Positions 23,601-31,036 of a stretch of DNA of 64,000 nucleotides are shown here, in pieces. Both the position numbers and the translations under genes were made by a program. Below the pieces are notes generated by a model. The model worked only from the letters and a program-made list of their open reading frames with translations, was not told the DNA's origin and made no database searches. Every line of letters begins with the position of its first letter. The first letter of the stretch is position 1. Source of the DNA: Turritopsis dohrnii (lineage: Eukaryota; Cnidaria; Hydrozoa; Anthoathecata; Oceaniidae); NCBI GenBank assembly GCA_027922465.2, contig BQMF02000579.1, positions 1 through 64,000 of the forward strand. The letters run 5' to 3'.

Positions 23601-24008
23601 AACTTACCTAAAATTATGACACAAATCCCCCCTGATAAATTTCTAAAGATATCAATGGTCTGGCCTGACACTCAGATAAAATCTTGTCACTGTCTACATT
23701 ATACACTTTTATGGAGGGATAGCATTATGCCATTTGTCTGCAAAAACAGGTTTCATTTTTGAACTTCCAGCATGCCATTCACTTTTTCATGCACTTTCTT
23801 CAAAGACTGAGTTCACAACTGTGTAATACTGAACGCTCACTTTTTTACTGAACAGAAAATAGAGTCCTGAGAATAGTGTTGCAACACTCACAGAAGCTTA
23901 AAAACATACCTTCTGCTCAAGTGGATACTCTTGGTAAGATTGATTTTGACGCCAGGTTGAAGTAGAGGGGTCTTTCAGAGGCCTACGTTCCTCTTTCCTT
24001 GTACCCAT
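2344..24008 (-). CDS. TRPM-family cation channel, partial gene (17 exons seen, 3' end not found)
   Basis: Exons (high to low): 23910-24008, 21710-21756, 17788-17902, 17337-17507, 16778-17162, 16328-16626, 16004-16070, 14952-15058, 14769-14873, 5544-5559, 5049-5098, 4425-4490, 3789-4006, 3383-3629, 3175-3296, 2557-2626, 2344-2472. Joined they give 771 uninterrupted codons with matching phase at every junction. TRPM proteins are tetrameric, calcium-permeable or monovalent-selective channels with a large cytosolic N-terminal homology region. This one has the SLOG/MHR1-2 region (about residues 87-372), the helical MHR3-4 linker (373-664), pre-S1 and S1-S2. S3-S6, pore, TRP helix and tail are not in the window. 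The start ATG at 24008 is the first in its exon after an upstream acceptor-like TTTTAG, so a non-coding 5' exon is possible. The linker is shorter than in vertebrate members. The least secure links are the 16-bp exon and the 9.2-kb intron before it. Confidence 0.85.
4640..4772. repeat. short tandem repeat, about 50-bp unit, near 3 copies
   Basis: CAAATGTAGTAACTCCGTCA and AATGTAGTAAA recur three times with small differences, inside a TRPM intron. No coding role seen. Confidence 0.7.
5578..5625. repeat. poly-A then (TA)n tract beside the left inverted repeat
   Basis: A run of A followed by TA dinucleotides directly abuts the inverted repeat starting at 5626. On the minus strand the poly-A is a long poly-T just upstream of the acceptor used for the 5544-5559 exon. 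Confidence 0.9.
5626..5652 (+). repeat. left 27-bp inverted repeat of the BEN block
   Basis: Perfect reverse complement of 12675-12701. It is followed inward by repeated TTATCGCA/TGCGATAA motifs up to about 5810. Confidence 0.9.
5989..6051 (-). CDS. candidate first exon (21 codons), possible alternative start of TRPM
   Basis: ATG at 6051 opens MARESFAKVKFSTSCKTKVI and ends at a strong donor, ACG|GTGAGT (5988). Upstream is a CpG-richer stretch (6065-6125, containing GCATGCGCG) of the kind seen at promoters in such genomes. It ends in phase 0 and the next minus-strand exon, 5544-5559, starts in phase 0, so splicing would give an N-terminally shortened TRPM lacking the SLOG region. It could equally be the start of an unrelated short gene. 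No homology was recognised in the 21 residues. Confidence 0.35.
6721..9001 (-). CDS. BEN domain-containing protein (7 exons, 342 aa)
   Basis: Exons: 8815-9001, 8679-8740, 8438-8488, 8261-8323, 7844-7954, 7287-7352, 6721-7209; phases match and the frame is open to the stop at 6721. The N-terminus (about 1-62, YALIFFEEDQSTMVLKTS.. GRVFKGKML) resembles the small N-terminal module of many invertebrate BEN proteins. Residues 122-180 form a coiled coil (VEKQLRQITSVLSTLQNKLD, then IRQLVVLNNLEEKIEK). Residues 190-240 are proline-rich. The BEN domain is at about 270-338 (SIFSSDVLKTSSLKG .. KKLDPQQVNWVKQQ .. LQTRLRNYR). BEN domains bind DNA or chromatin proteins and usually act in transcriptional repression in the nucleus. 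The donor after exon 5 (AAA|GTACAT) is weak and chosen to keep the coiled-coil frame; the other junctions are good. It is head to head with the decayed gene at 9319. Confidence 0.8.
7444..7829. mobile_element. MITE with about 25-bp inverted ends in a BEN-gene intron
   Basis: Starts ACACGTTTTTTT..AAGAAACACG and ends with the reverse complement. AAGAAACAT-type motifs repeat inside. The right end is only 14 bp from the donor of the BEN exon 7844-7954. Confidence 0.65.
8381..8428. repeat. (ACAT)n microsatellite
   Basis: ACATACAT repeats with one interruption, in a BEN-gene intron just downstream of exon 3. Confidence 0.9.
9002..9318. promoter_or_regulatory. putative bidirectional promoter between the BEN gene and the plus-strand transposon-type gene
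   Basis: The 317 bp between two divergent start codons (9001 minus, 9319 plus) are richer in CpG than surroundings (GCGTCGCCGCC, AATATAAGCGAG). No definite TATA or initiator can be assigned. The call rests on the head-to-head layout. Confidence 0.35.
9319..11204 (+). pseudogene. decayed transposon-type gene with HADNC-x-GQNKNN signature (DUF7869-like)
   Basis: The order of conserved blocks is that of a repeat-associated gene family I recognise from cnidarian and sponge genomes: GCGCQYGPGESQC, FHGK-type FSMHGKRICRRVFLL, YAEEHAVVLPGRIPGY, SSDTKRNIWEFYKK, VVAKPLTDVCAVCQ, LDFAQQIHYPQDPFQPGPIY, ETDADIHADNCTG, GQNKNN, HVGHTKCSCDRCFG, VGTHDGKVLVHAYDW, then HHFRFSRHEPG to the stop. Reading it needs changes of frame near 9715, 10085, 10190, 10320, 10450 and 10735, so it is not functional as read. 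An intron-like gap, CAG|GTATTT to ATAG|GT (10507-10664), falls exactly between DNCTG and QNKNN. The Cys/His-rich N-terminus and HADNC block suggest a transposase-like enzyme, but that function is inference. Confidence 0.65.
11205..12674. other. no gene recognised
   Basis: AT-rich sequence between the decayed gene and the right inverted repeat. An 89-residue open frame at 12070-12339 (plus) shows no recognisable motif. From about 12540 to 12674 GCGATA/TATCGC-type motifs cluster, mirroring the left end of the block. A CpG-richer patch at 12450-12520 ends (minus) in a donor-like AATAG|GTAATT. Confidence 0.5.
12675..12701 (-). repeat. right 27-bp inverted repeat of the BEN block
   Basis: Perfect reverse complement of 5626-5652. 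Confidence 0.9.
12990..14510 (+). pseudogene. LINE relic: endonuclease and part of reverse transcriptase
   Basis: Broken plus-strand reading gives endonuclease blocks: TIQILSQHVKGLKTDTE and IAACLQ before the SINE; GSQGVVIVLNPDGVNAWKAA and NGTFRIPHINESGRRFRSYL after it; NNLCAMST; EMSHQIMDAGISSWLLDSNH. From about 14100 come reverse-transcriptase pieces: GFRPERGCIDAI, then, after a deletion, SKYAKDIALIFESRIDCET (one residue off the usual YADD), LFMNHFTPYGMEFHSG and FTYLDSIVSRFD. Stops and frameshifts abound. It is an old, internally deleted non-LTR retrotransposon in a TRPM intron. Confidence 0.7.
13143..13430 (+). mobile_element. tRNA-derived SINE inserted in the LINE relic
   Basis: An A-box-like TGGCATAACGG (13157-13167) and a perfect B box GGTTCGAATCC (13200-13210), 43 bp apart, form an RNA polymerase III promoter. 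No proper cloverleaf can be drawn (poor anticodon stem), so it is a tRNA-like head, not a tRNA gene. A body of about 200 bp follows, with CTCTCTGGCC and a GGCTTCGGCC hairpin, ending near TTTTTTAAAAAAA. The LINE endonuclease frame resumes after it. Confidence 0.6.
14769..24008 (-). CDS. TRPM gene, N-terminal exon block (SLOG domain and first MHR linker helices)
   Basis: Nine exons encode residues 1-465. After a basic N-terminus comes a CTCSN motif like the Cys-x-Cys at the start of TRPM MHR1, then LLISIIGSASAYV, WVFTGGSNVGIMK, VGILPWGV, HTHFLFVDDGT and KLVVGGGPTTIDLV. These are the serial glycine-rich and hydrophobic strands of the SLOG Rossmann-like fold that binds nucleotide in some TRPMs. 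The segment MECMKLKEYITIG followed by ILDALLK matches the classic join into MHR3. Introns are 100 bp to 4 kb; those at 17903-21709 and 21757-23909 are packed with repeats. Splice sites are canonical (for example AAG|GTATGT at 23910 and AAAA|GTAAGT at 21710). Known for the family: domain names and fold. Inferred: exon joins. Confidence 0.88.
15752..15775. repeat. (GT)n microsatellite
   Basis: GTGTGTGT run with one GC interruption in a TRPM intron. Confidence 0.85.
16071..16237. repeat. near-perfect snap-back palindrome beside a TRPM splice acceptor
   Basis: The arm CGAATATCTACTTCCGATAA..GTCTGCGGACC is repeated in reverse complement at 16200-16236, with the centre at ACGTAATATTTTCACGT and inner arms CACGTGGTCTATTGTT. 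The outer end runs into the minus-strand acceptor CTTTAG of exon 16004-16070. It is probably a small foldback MITE. Confidence 0.8.
18870..19600 (+). mobile_element. GACGCCCC-rich element, copy A
   Basis: Ends TACCGTAATGCATCGATTA and ..TAATCGAAGCATTACGGTA form inverted repeats; TA at both outer edges fits a TA target. Near the ends are runs of AAACGCCCCCCT and GAATAGACGCCCC. The body (ACATTGCATTGTTTCAGCC..) is shared, inverted, with copy B (20756-21287). It carries a nested insertion at 19012-19275. No coding sequence. Confidence 0.75.
19012..19275. mobile_element. nested hAT-like MITE with 5-bp target duplication
   Basis: Ends CAGGGGTCGAAATAA / TTATTTCGACCCCTG, flanked by GGCAT on both sides (19007-19011 and 19276-19280). 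Copy B of the host element keeps the uninterrupted sequence, reading AATTAAGGCATGTAG on its reverse strand, which proves the insertion and its duplication. Confidence 0.85.
19912..20563 (+). mobile_element. TTAA-flanked element with long inverted ends, short form
   Basis: TTAA precedes AGGGGCACTAAACT (19908-19911) and follows ..TAGTTCCCCT (20564-20567). The ends pair over roughly 170 bp (AAAACTGACTTTC.., CCATGGCAAC..) with substitutions. The same end sequences bound the 4.4-kb interval 44538-48911. No coding sequence. Confidence 0.75.
20756..21287 (-). mobile_element. GACGCCCC-rich element, copy B (inverted to copy A)
   Basis: Same ends and body as 18870-19600 in the opposite orientation, without the nested MITE. 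A G-run near 21208-21225 and further GGGGGCGT repeats mark its right end. With copy A it makes a large inverted repeat around the TTAA element in the same TRPM intron. Confidence 0.75.
21930..22995 (-). pseudogene. LINE reverse-transcriptase relic
   Basis: The minus strand encodes ALDISKAFDKVWHTSLLKKL (RT block with the first catalytic Asp), ending near 22711, then after frame breaks EWGEKCLVAFNFTKTKLLSV, a CLLGITFSQDFSWHSYIEAI block and AKSASMKVGSLF, typical of the RT thumb region of Jockey/CR1/I-type LINEs. Frameshifts near 22140 and between 22522 and 22711 break it. It lies in the intron between TRPM exons 1 and 2. Confidence 0.7.
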
Positions 24009-25095
24009 ATTTAAGAATTTAAGCACAATTTCTTTATGAACTAAAATCAGTAAAAAACATACAAAATTGTATAATACTGTAGTATATAATATATAAAAAG
24101 AAATTTCACTATCCAACCTGCATAACTTTTGCAACTGATGCCGAATTCTCTATTATAAAGTTCCTATAAATCACAGGAGTGAACTGCAATAAAGCCTAAA
24201 ATCATCTCTGTCAAAATACTATATACAAAACAATGTATACCACTTTTGTTTTAGACACAGTGATAAATTTTGTTGAATTTTACAGTCAAAATCTTCTTAA
24301 TCGTGGTCATGCTCTTTTTTACGATTATTATATAGTAGCATATGCACGTTTTTTTATTGTCACGGGGGAACCATTGCATTCAAACACACCTTGATTATAT
24401 TTTCCGTTAGATGTGATAAAAATGTTTACCGGGGTTACTAGTATAAGGTAAATATGTAATTAGGTATAACATAGTCAACGTTTATCTTTTATATTTTTAT
24501 CTCTGATTCAATATAATTTGTGAAATATATTCCGAAATACATTCCGAATGTGCATTTATATTTACAAAACTAATTAATACTTTTTGTTTAAAAAATCGGC
24601 TCTAAATTGTAGGTGACAGTACCAACAATTTTCCATCATAAAAAATTTAACATTTATAATAAACATGAATGGAGAATCTGTTCTAAAAAACATAGCTGAT
24701 TGAAGAGGATCCAACAAAGTGATCAAAAGAAGTAAAGTGTTTTAGAAATTTCATTTATGACCATTTATATCTAGCACATGACATCGTTTAACTCTAGTCT
24801 TTGTATGTATATTTATATATAGTTACAATGTATATATTTAACACATTGGTATATAGCTAACATTTGTTTAGCAGCAACTTATATGGTTAACAATAAATCT
24901 TTTACTTTTTTCACGCTCTGAGTTGATAGAAGAAACATATATATAGTATTCGTTTCTAGTTGTATTTATAGATATAAGATTATAGTATTTACTAAATTTT
25001 AAATAACTATATATATACATTTAATACAAATAAAGCTCATATATATTAGGATCATAAACAATTAAAACATTTAAAAGTATATTATTGTATTAGCA
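24009..25095. other. AT-rich region upstream of TRPM, no gene seen
   Basis: Very AT-rich, with TATATA tracts near 24790-25060. It should include the TRPM promoter or a non-coding first exon: on the minus strand an acceptor-like GATTTTAG lies about 30 bases upstream of the ATG at 24008. No specific site can be assigned. Confidence 0.5.
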
Positions 25096-25544
25096 CAGGG
25101 TGGTTAACAAATTTCTGAAACAAAAATCCAGCTTTTTTATCAAATTTGAGGCAATTTCCCAGCCTTGAAGTGTTGATAATGGTACTAAATTCAAGCCTCA
25201 AGGCAAACAAAGGTACATAAATCCAGCCCTTATCATAGTAGCATAAGCCAGCTTAATGTAAATTTAATGCTCTTTAATAAAGGTATTTGATCACTGTGAG
25301 AAATACAACAAAACAATTTTAAATCATCAAAAATTAGATACTTTAGCAAATATAACTAAAATAGAAATTTCAAGAAGATTAATGTCCTGAAAGTCAAAAA
25401 AAACATGTGCACGAAAATTAAAAATCCAGCTTTTCCAGCCCTTTAGCTTGAAAAAGGGACCTTTTCCCAGCTTTTCCAGCCCATTTCTCAAAAACAAGCT
25501 TTTTTCCAGCTTTCCCAGCTTTTCCAGCCCTGTTAACCACCCTG
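25096..25544. mobile_element. hAT-like MITE with TAGCA duplication
   Basis: Ends CAGGGTGGTTAAC and GTTAACCACCCTG are flanked by TAGCA on both sides (25091-25095 and 25545-25549). The body contains repeated TTTTCCAGC motifs. The 5-bp duplication matches those at 19012 and 60109. No transposase. Confidence 0.8.
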
Positions 25545-26324
25545 TAGCAATGAGAACTTTGAAGTTCGAAGTGGAGGAAGTTTCCATAGGTGACATGGTG
25601 GGGGGTGGTCATAAAGAAAGTTTCATGCACTTAATTCATTTTAAAAAGTCAGATCTCTAGGACCTCCTTTGCAGCACCCTCATTGATAACAGTGGCTAAA
25701 GGAACTGAAGTGAACATTCGTAATAATTCGTAATAATAAATGGCCTTGCTTAGACCAGTAATCAACGCAAAAAAGCAGTTTCGAAGATTGCTGCAGACAT
25801 CGACTCTGGGAACTTTCAAAAATACAATCAAAAGCTCCAAATACGTAAACTTAAACGTGTTTCATTTACTGGAATGTTTAATTTTACTTGCTTGTAAAGA
25901 TATTTCAAAAATAAAACACAATCTACCACGAGAAAAACAAAGCACGAACAGCCATCATGTTAATTAACTCACATGCGTTCCGTTTACACTTCTTTACAAG
26001 GCTTATTTTTTCTTCAACGCTTTTTGTTAGGGGGTTACAAATAAAAATTAAGATCAATTAAAAAAAAACATGATACTTAAGAGAAAACAAAATATACATT
26101 AATTTAAGGTATATAATGTTTTTCTCTATAGTGTATAGAAGTAGTTATTATTTAAATCTGGCTATTTTAACAAAAAATACAAAAACAAAACTTAAGTAAC
26201 CCCCGGATCTAAAATAATCTGCGAGGGAGGACGCCTAAACAAGACTCGCGCGAAATATTCGAAACTCACAGAAAAAAAATAACATGGAGAGAAGAAGAAA
26301 GGAAGAAGACTTTCGATTTCATTT

Positions 26325-26959
26325 ATGAAAGAAAGTGCAGCGACGAAAGAAACCTGCATTATACATAACAAATTGTACGATAAAGAACAAAGGTTACGAG
26401 AATTCACAGAGAATGCTTTTGCCAAGGTGAAACATGCAAGGTAAGTGAGGTTTCTGCAAATGGGAGATTCTTTATTGCTATATAAGCGGTAAAAAAAACT
26501 TCTTATAATTTTCTTTCTTTTTCAGTCAAGTTCGAAGTTCATCAATTTATTGGAAAGTTCTTTTGCTTTTCAGTCTCACTTTCATCAAAACAACTTTGGA
26601 GAAATTCCAATCCCAGTCTGGATGTGGTGAGAATGAAAGTGAGAATGATTTTGCGTAGATCAAGTCGAAAAAGAGATCGGATGGGTAAGTTTTTAAACTT
26701 TCGTTCGTTATTTTACATGTTCATGAATAAATGATGCAATGCTTAAATACGTCAGTAAAATGTATGAGCTCCTAAAGCATTTGCCATTAAATTTTCGGAT
26801 TCAGGTAAAATTATCGCCGACGAAGAATGTTGCATTTGTTTTAAACGCAAAACTGATGCGTCGAAGAGCGGCTATGAAAGGCTGCATCTTTGTTTAACCG
26901 AACCTGTCGTCACCACACTTAAACAGGCAGAAATCTATCAACGACAAAAGAAAAAATAG
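26325..26959 (+). CDS. small three-exon candidate gene, Cys-rich C-terminus, function unknown
   Basis: Three exons with good signals: up to 26440 (AAG|GTAAGT), 26526-26684 (TTTTTCAG| to ATGG|GTAAGT), 26805-26959 (TTCAG| to TAG). One reading starts at ATG 26434 (first exon only 7 bases) and gives 106 residues ending EECCICFKRKTDASKSG .. KQAEIYQRQKKK. The CxxC-type start is like short proteins repeated in cnidarian genomes, often linked to mobile DNA. A second reading starts at ATG 26325 (MKESAATKETCIIHNKLYDK ..) and, through the same exon 1-2 junction, stays open 82 codons to a stop at 26656-26658. Which frame is used cannot be decided; it may be a broken member of a repeat family. Confidence 0.4.
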
Positions 26960-27764
26960 CCTTATTAATGCTTAAGACTTCGTTGGATTTCCTCCATTTT
27001 CGCTGACTGACCCCAAATACGTCTTTAATTGCAACGATATTCGAAGGTTCATCCAGTATTGATTTAAAAATAGGATTACCATAAGCTTAAACATTTTCTT
27101 AAAATCAAGAAAAGATGACAAGTCTTGATTTTTACTATATATTCATTGATTTAAAATCGAAAAGGAATAAATCAAAATTAAGAATGAAAACTGGCTATAG
27201 AACAACTAAAAAAGAGAATAAAAGTAGAACAAAACGAAGCAAGTTTCATAGCGTTCGTATAACGTTTTTAAGATACAGGCTCAGAAAAAAAGATTTACAT
27301 GATACGTAAACAATCATCACCAACTAAAAGTCCTCATATTTGAATCCGTATTAATAACATATCCGGAAAGAGAAAATCCTAAAAAACAACCTAAAAAATT
27401 AATATCGTCCTAACTTCTGTATTCAAACTCAGGCCAGTTTTCAATCCATTCTTTTTTGGAAACCCAACGTACGCAATCAACCTTTATGTTAACACAATTT
27501 CAACCGAAGATTTTCTGTTCTCCAAATTTTTTTATTAAAGCGTGTAATATATAGATTTATGTAAATGTATTCACAAAAATTTATACAAACACGTAATGTT
27601 TATAAAACAATGATTGAGAGTTTTCAATAGCTCAAGCTAAAACCAGAGCTAACTCAAAATATCTAAATCTAAAGTTATCTCTCAATTAAAAAGAAAAATT
27701 AAAAATTAAATGAAAGAAGATGAAAGTTTGAGTGAAGCGGTCAAAAACTTGTCCTTATGACACA

Positions 27765-28718
27765 GATGTATGATGTTAGATCGACGCCAAAATCTCGTTT
27801 ATCAAGTCGTCGAGTCGTTTTAGATGTTGACTCGTGACGTCATTAATCGTTTTAGAAGTTAACGCGGTTCACAATAAGGCGACATACAAGTCGTCGAGTC
27901 GTTTTAGATGAACACTCGTTTTTCAATTTGAGGCGTTTTAGAAATTGGGGTCGCTAGATGCTGTGTAATTGAGGCGCTTCGGAAGATTAGCCGTTTTAGA
28001 TGTTCAGTCGGTTCAGAAAATGAGGCGGTGCAACCTGATTACCAGTTTCTCTAAGTCAGTGTTGGCTTTTACACAAAAACAGATTTTTGTGTCATATTTA
28101 TATAAGTCGTGATGCTGGCCGTCATGTTTTCTAGTAGTTGCATGAAACATGGGGCATTGCATGGTTATGAATGAGAAAATGACCAAACTGTGAAGAATTC
28201 CCTTTTCTTTCAGATGCATTTGATTGTTTGTTAGAATTCCGAAAGATCCCTTCTCTTTATCTTTATATAATGAAATATGTAACCTCACATTAATATGTTC
28301 ATGTTCAGTTAGTGTGGAACACCCTATATCGCCTGATTTCAAGTAAGGGACTCACGAATAGTATCATTTTGAATAAACAGATCATGAAATTTTAGTAGTT
28401 TTTGATACAAAGGTTTGGCTCCTTCATAGTATGAAAGGAAGGTAACCGCTCGTTCTATTAGTTACACAGACCCAGTTCGAAGGAAAACTCCGAACCAGGC
28501 GGGATTAGTAGTTTTTGATATGAAAGACCGACAAATTTTGAACAACGCGTCATCATCTGAAACGAACAAACTTCTAAAACGCCTTCATTTGAAAAGCGAG
28601 TGTTCATCTAAAACGACTCGATGACTTGAATGTCGACTTATTGTGAACACCGCGTTAACTTCTAAAACGACTCGACGACTTGACAAACGAGATTTTGGCG
28701 CCGAATTAACTTCATACA
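27765..28718. mobile_element. foldback element with TCGTTTTAGA iterons
   Basis: The left arm (27765 to about 28020) and right arm (about 28520-28718) are inverted repeats: CGCCAAAATCTCGTTT.. and AACGAGATTTTGGCG, with CAAGTCGTCGAGTCGTTTTA / TAAAACGACTCGACGACTTG. Each arm has several CGTTTTAGA-type motifs 30-60 bp apart. The middle holds a 109-residue minus-strand open frame (28013-28342) with no recognised motif. Confidence 0.7.
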
Positions 28719-31036
28719 GATGATCCAGGATATCGAGAAAATGATTGTGTGGCAAACGCTTGGTGATTTTCTTTTCTTTTTATCAGCAAGAACGCAGCAA
28801 CAATTTCGTCATCATCATCTGATGAACTTTAAAAAGCTCACTTGATGAATTGAATTCCATCTCACGGAGCCACCCCGAATAAAATTGCGCGATAAGAGAT
28901 ATCTCACAAGCTTTATACGATCATGTGTAGTAATGCCGTTATAAGTTGCTACTGTATAATTAATCGCAAAACTAGGAGGGTATACAATTACCAGTTCATA
29001 TTTTAATGGTGGATTTAAAAAAGTATAATTTAAATACTAACCTTAAAGGAAGTTAATCAGATAAGCAGAATTTCACATTCCGCATCAAGATGCTACAGCC
29101 AGAAGTTCATATTCATCATCAAGATTTTATTAACTATAAAAGTGAATTGAAGTCATTCGGATATCATCTACGTTTTCGAAAGTTATGCAACATAACATTT
29201 TATATAATAAAAACATAGCATTTAACATTTAACATTTTTATATCCTATTGCTGTTGTGATTTGTTACTTTGTAATCTTCTACTACAGTGTGTAACAAAAT
29301 GTCTTATCTTAAAAGTCAATTAACTCAATTTACAATGAAGGCCATTTATAAACACAATAAAAAAATTAAAAATCATCACAATTTTTATTTGCAATTTTTT
29401 AGATACATTGTTATGGGAAATTAATACGCACAGCTGTACTTAAAACTTCCTAAAGGTTTCATCATTAAAAAGTCATAAGCATGTCAGTTAATTGACTTTT
29501 AAGAATTTAATGAACCAAATCGTTGAGTTTTTCTTCAATATCTTTTCGAAGAACAAATATTTTGCCAAACATTTCATGTTAATTGATAGGGCATGAAAAG
29601 CTCTTTCTTGGGATATATATTCCCAAAAATTGCATCTGCTTTCCAGGAGGGGCCACGGCTTAGGTTGGAGGCTCCGAAGTATTTGACACTCTCATGAGTG
29701 ACACAAATCCAACCAAGGACCTGTGCTCTTCTGGATGACCTCCTGCAACACCCGATGTATCATCTACCCAATTTCCCTCACATGGCATGGGTCGACCCAG
29801 CGCTATAGTACATTCACTCGCACATTGTACCAAAATTTTAAGTACGTTTGGGAAGTGGAAATGCTGAAGTTCTCAACATTAAAAAATGTTGAGGATACCT
29901 CTGAAGTGAAATGTCGTCAACATTCAATTTCATGCATATTTTTGAGCAGGATTTCATGCTCTACAACATGGTACCACTTCCTATGTGTGGTTAACTGATA
30001 TTATCACAAGCACAATGCATTTTATATTTTTTGACTTGCTCTGAGCAAATAACCGTTGCTTTCATTCATTCACATTTTATGAAGAAATAAGAAATACAAA
30101 ACACAAGCTGAAACCCATGTTTTACAGAACAGTTACAATTACGCGATATTTAGTGGCAAATATCTACCGAATCAAAATGGATAGCCACAATGTTTAGTTG
30201 GATTCACATTGACTATTAAGACTGGGGCAAAAATCTGGGGAGATTTGGGAACGTCTTATGCTGACGTCAGTAAAATATTTAATCGACGATATCTTGGGAA
30301 CGGGATTTTTTCATTTTTCTATGTACTATATAACACCAGTACCACTTTTTCTCCACACCTCCGTGATTTGAACTTTAATGTAAGTACAAGGGTGGAACCT
30401 TTTCTCTTCTTTTTCATGCTTATAGTTGTGATACAGAAAGTAGTCATTTGACAGGCGATTACCAAATTCCATGATTTTACGGCCTAAATCTGGAGTTCAC
30501 TTTGTTTACAGTTTAAATTTGATAAAAACGTTTTTCTTCTCTGGTTTGAGAAGCATTTGAGATAGCTATACACACTCGAGAAATTGAAAACAATATTAAG
30601 GCGGGAACAATATTTCTTTCAAGACTCATGACAAAATTTCACAAACTTACAGTTTCATATAGAAAACATGTAAGCGCATGTAATCGCATAAAATTACGTA
30701 CAAAAGACCACTTAAAGTGCACCTTCAATCAACTTAAGAACTAATTATATCCTGGGTTCTCAAACAGAACTGAGTTGTCAAACAGAAACAACACTTATAT
30801 CACAAACAATGATATTTGATATTTACAATAATGAAACTTCATGTTGATCATATTTCCTCCCACTTTCAAAAAATAACAAACTAATGACTGGGTTACCGAA
30901 TATTCTTTCTGTTCCATTCATTTTAACCCCTAATTTGGTTCCTGTTTTCATATGATAACATCACAATAAGTATCTCTAAATGAGATTCCAAAGGAACGCA
31001 TAAATCAAGCGTTAAGAAAATGTTTCATGAAAAAAG
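28719..31036. other. no gene recognised; one hairpin-ended repeat inside
   Basis: AT-rich. A perfect 19-bp inverted pair (TCTTAAAAGTCAATTAACT at 29307-29325 and its complement at 29486-29504) encloses 160 bp and may be a small MITE. A GC-richer patch at 29640-29830 has no readable protein. Open frames at 29723-29998 and 30209-30451 lack motifs. The 3' side of the SLC46 gene lies at the right end. Confidence 0.5.
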
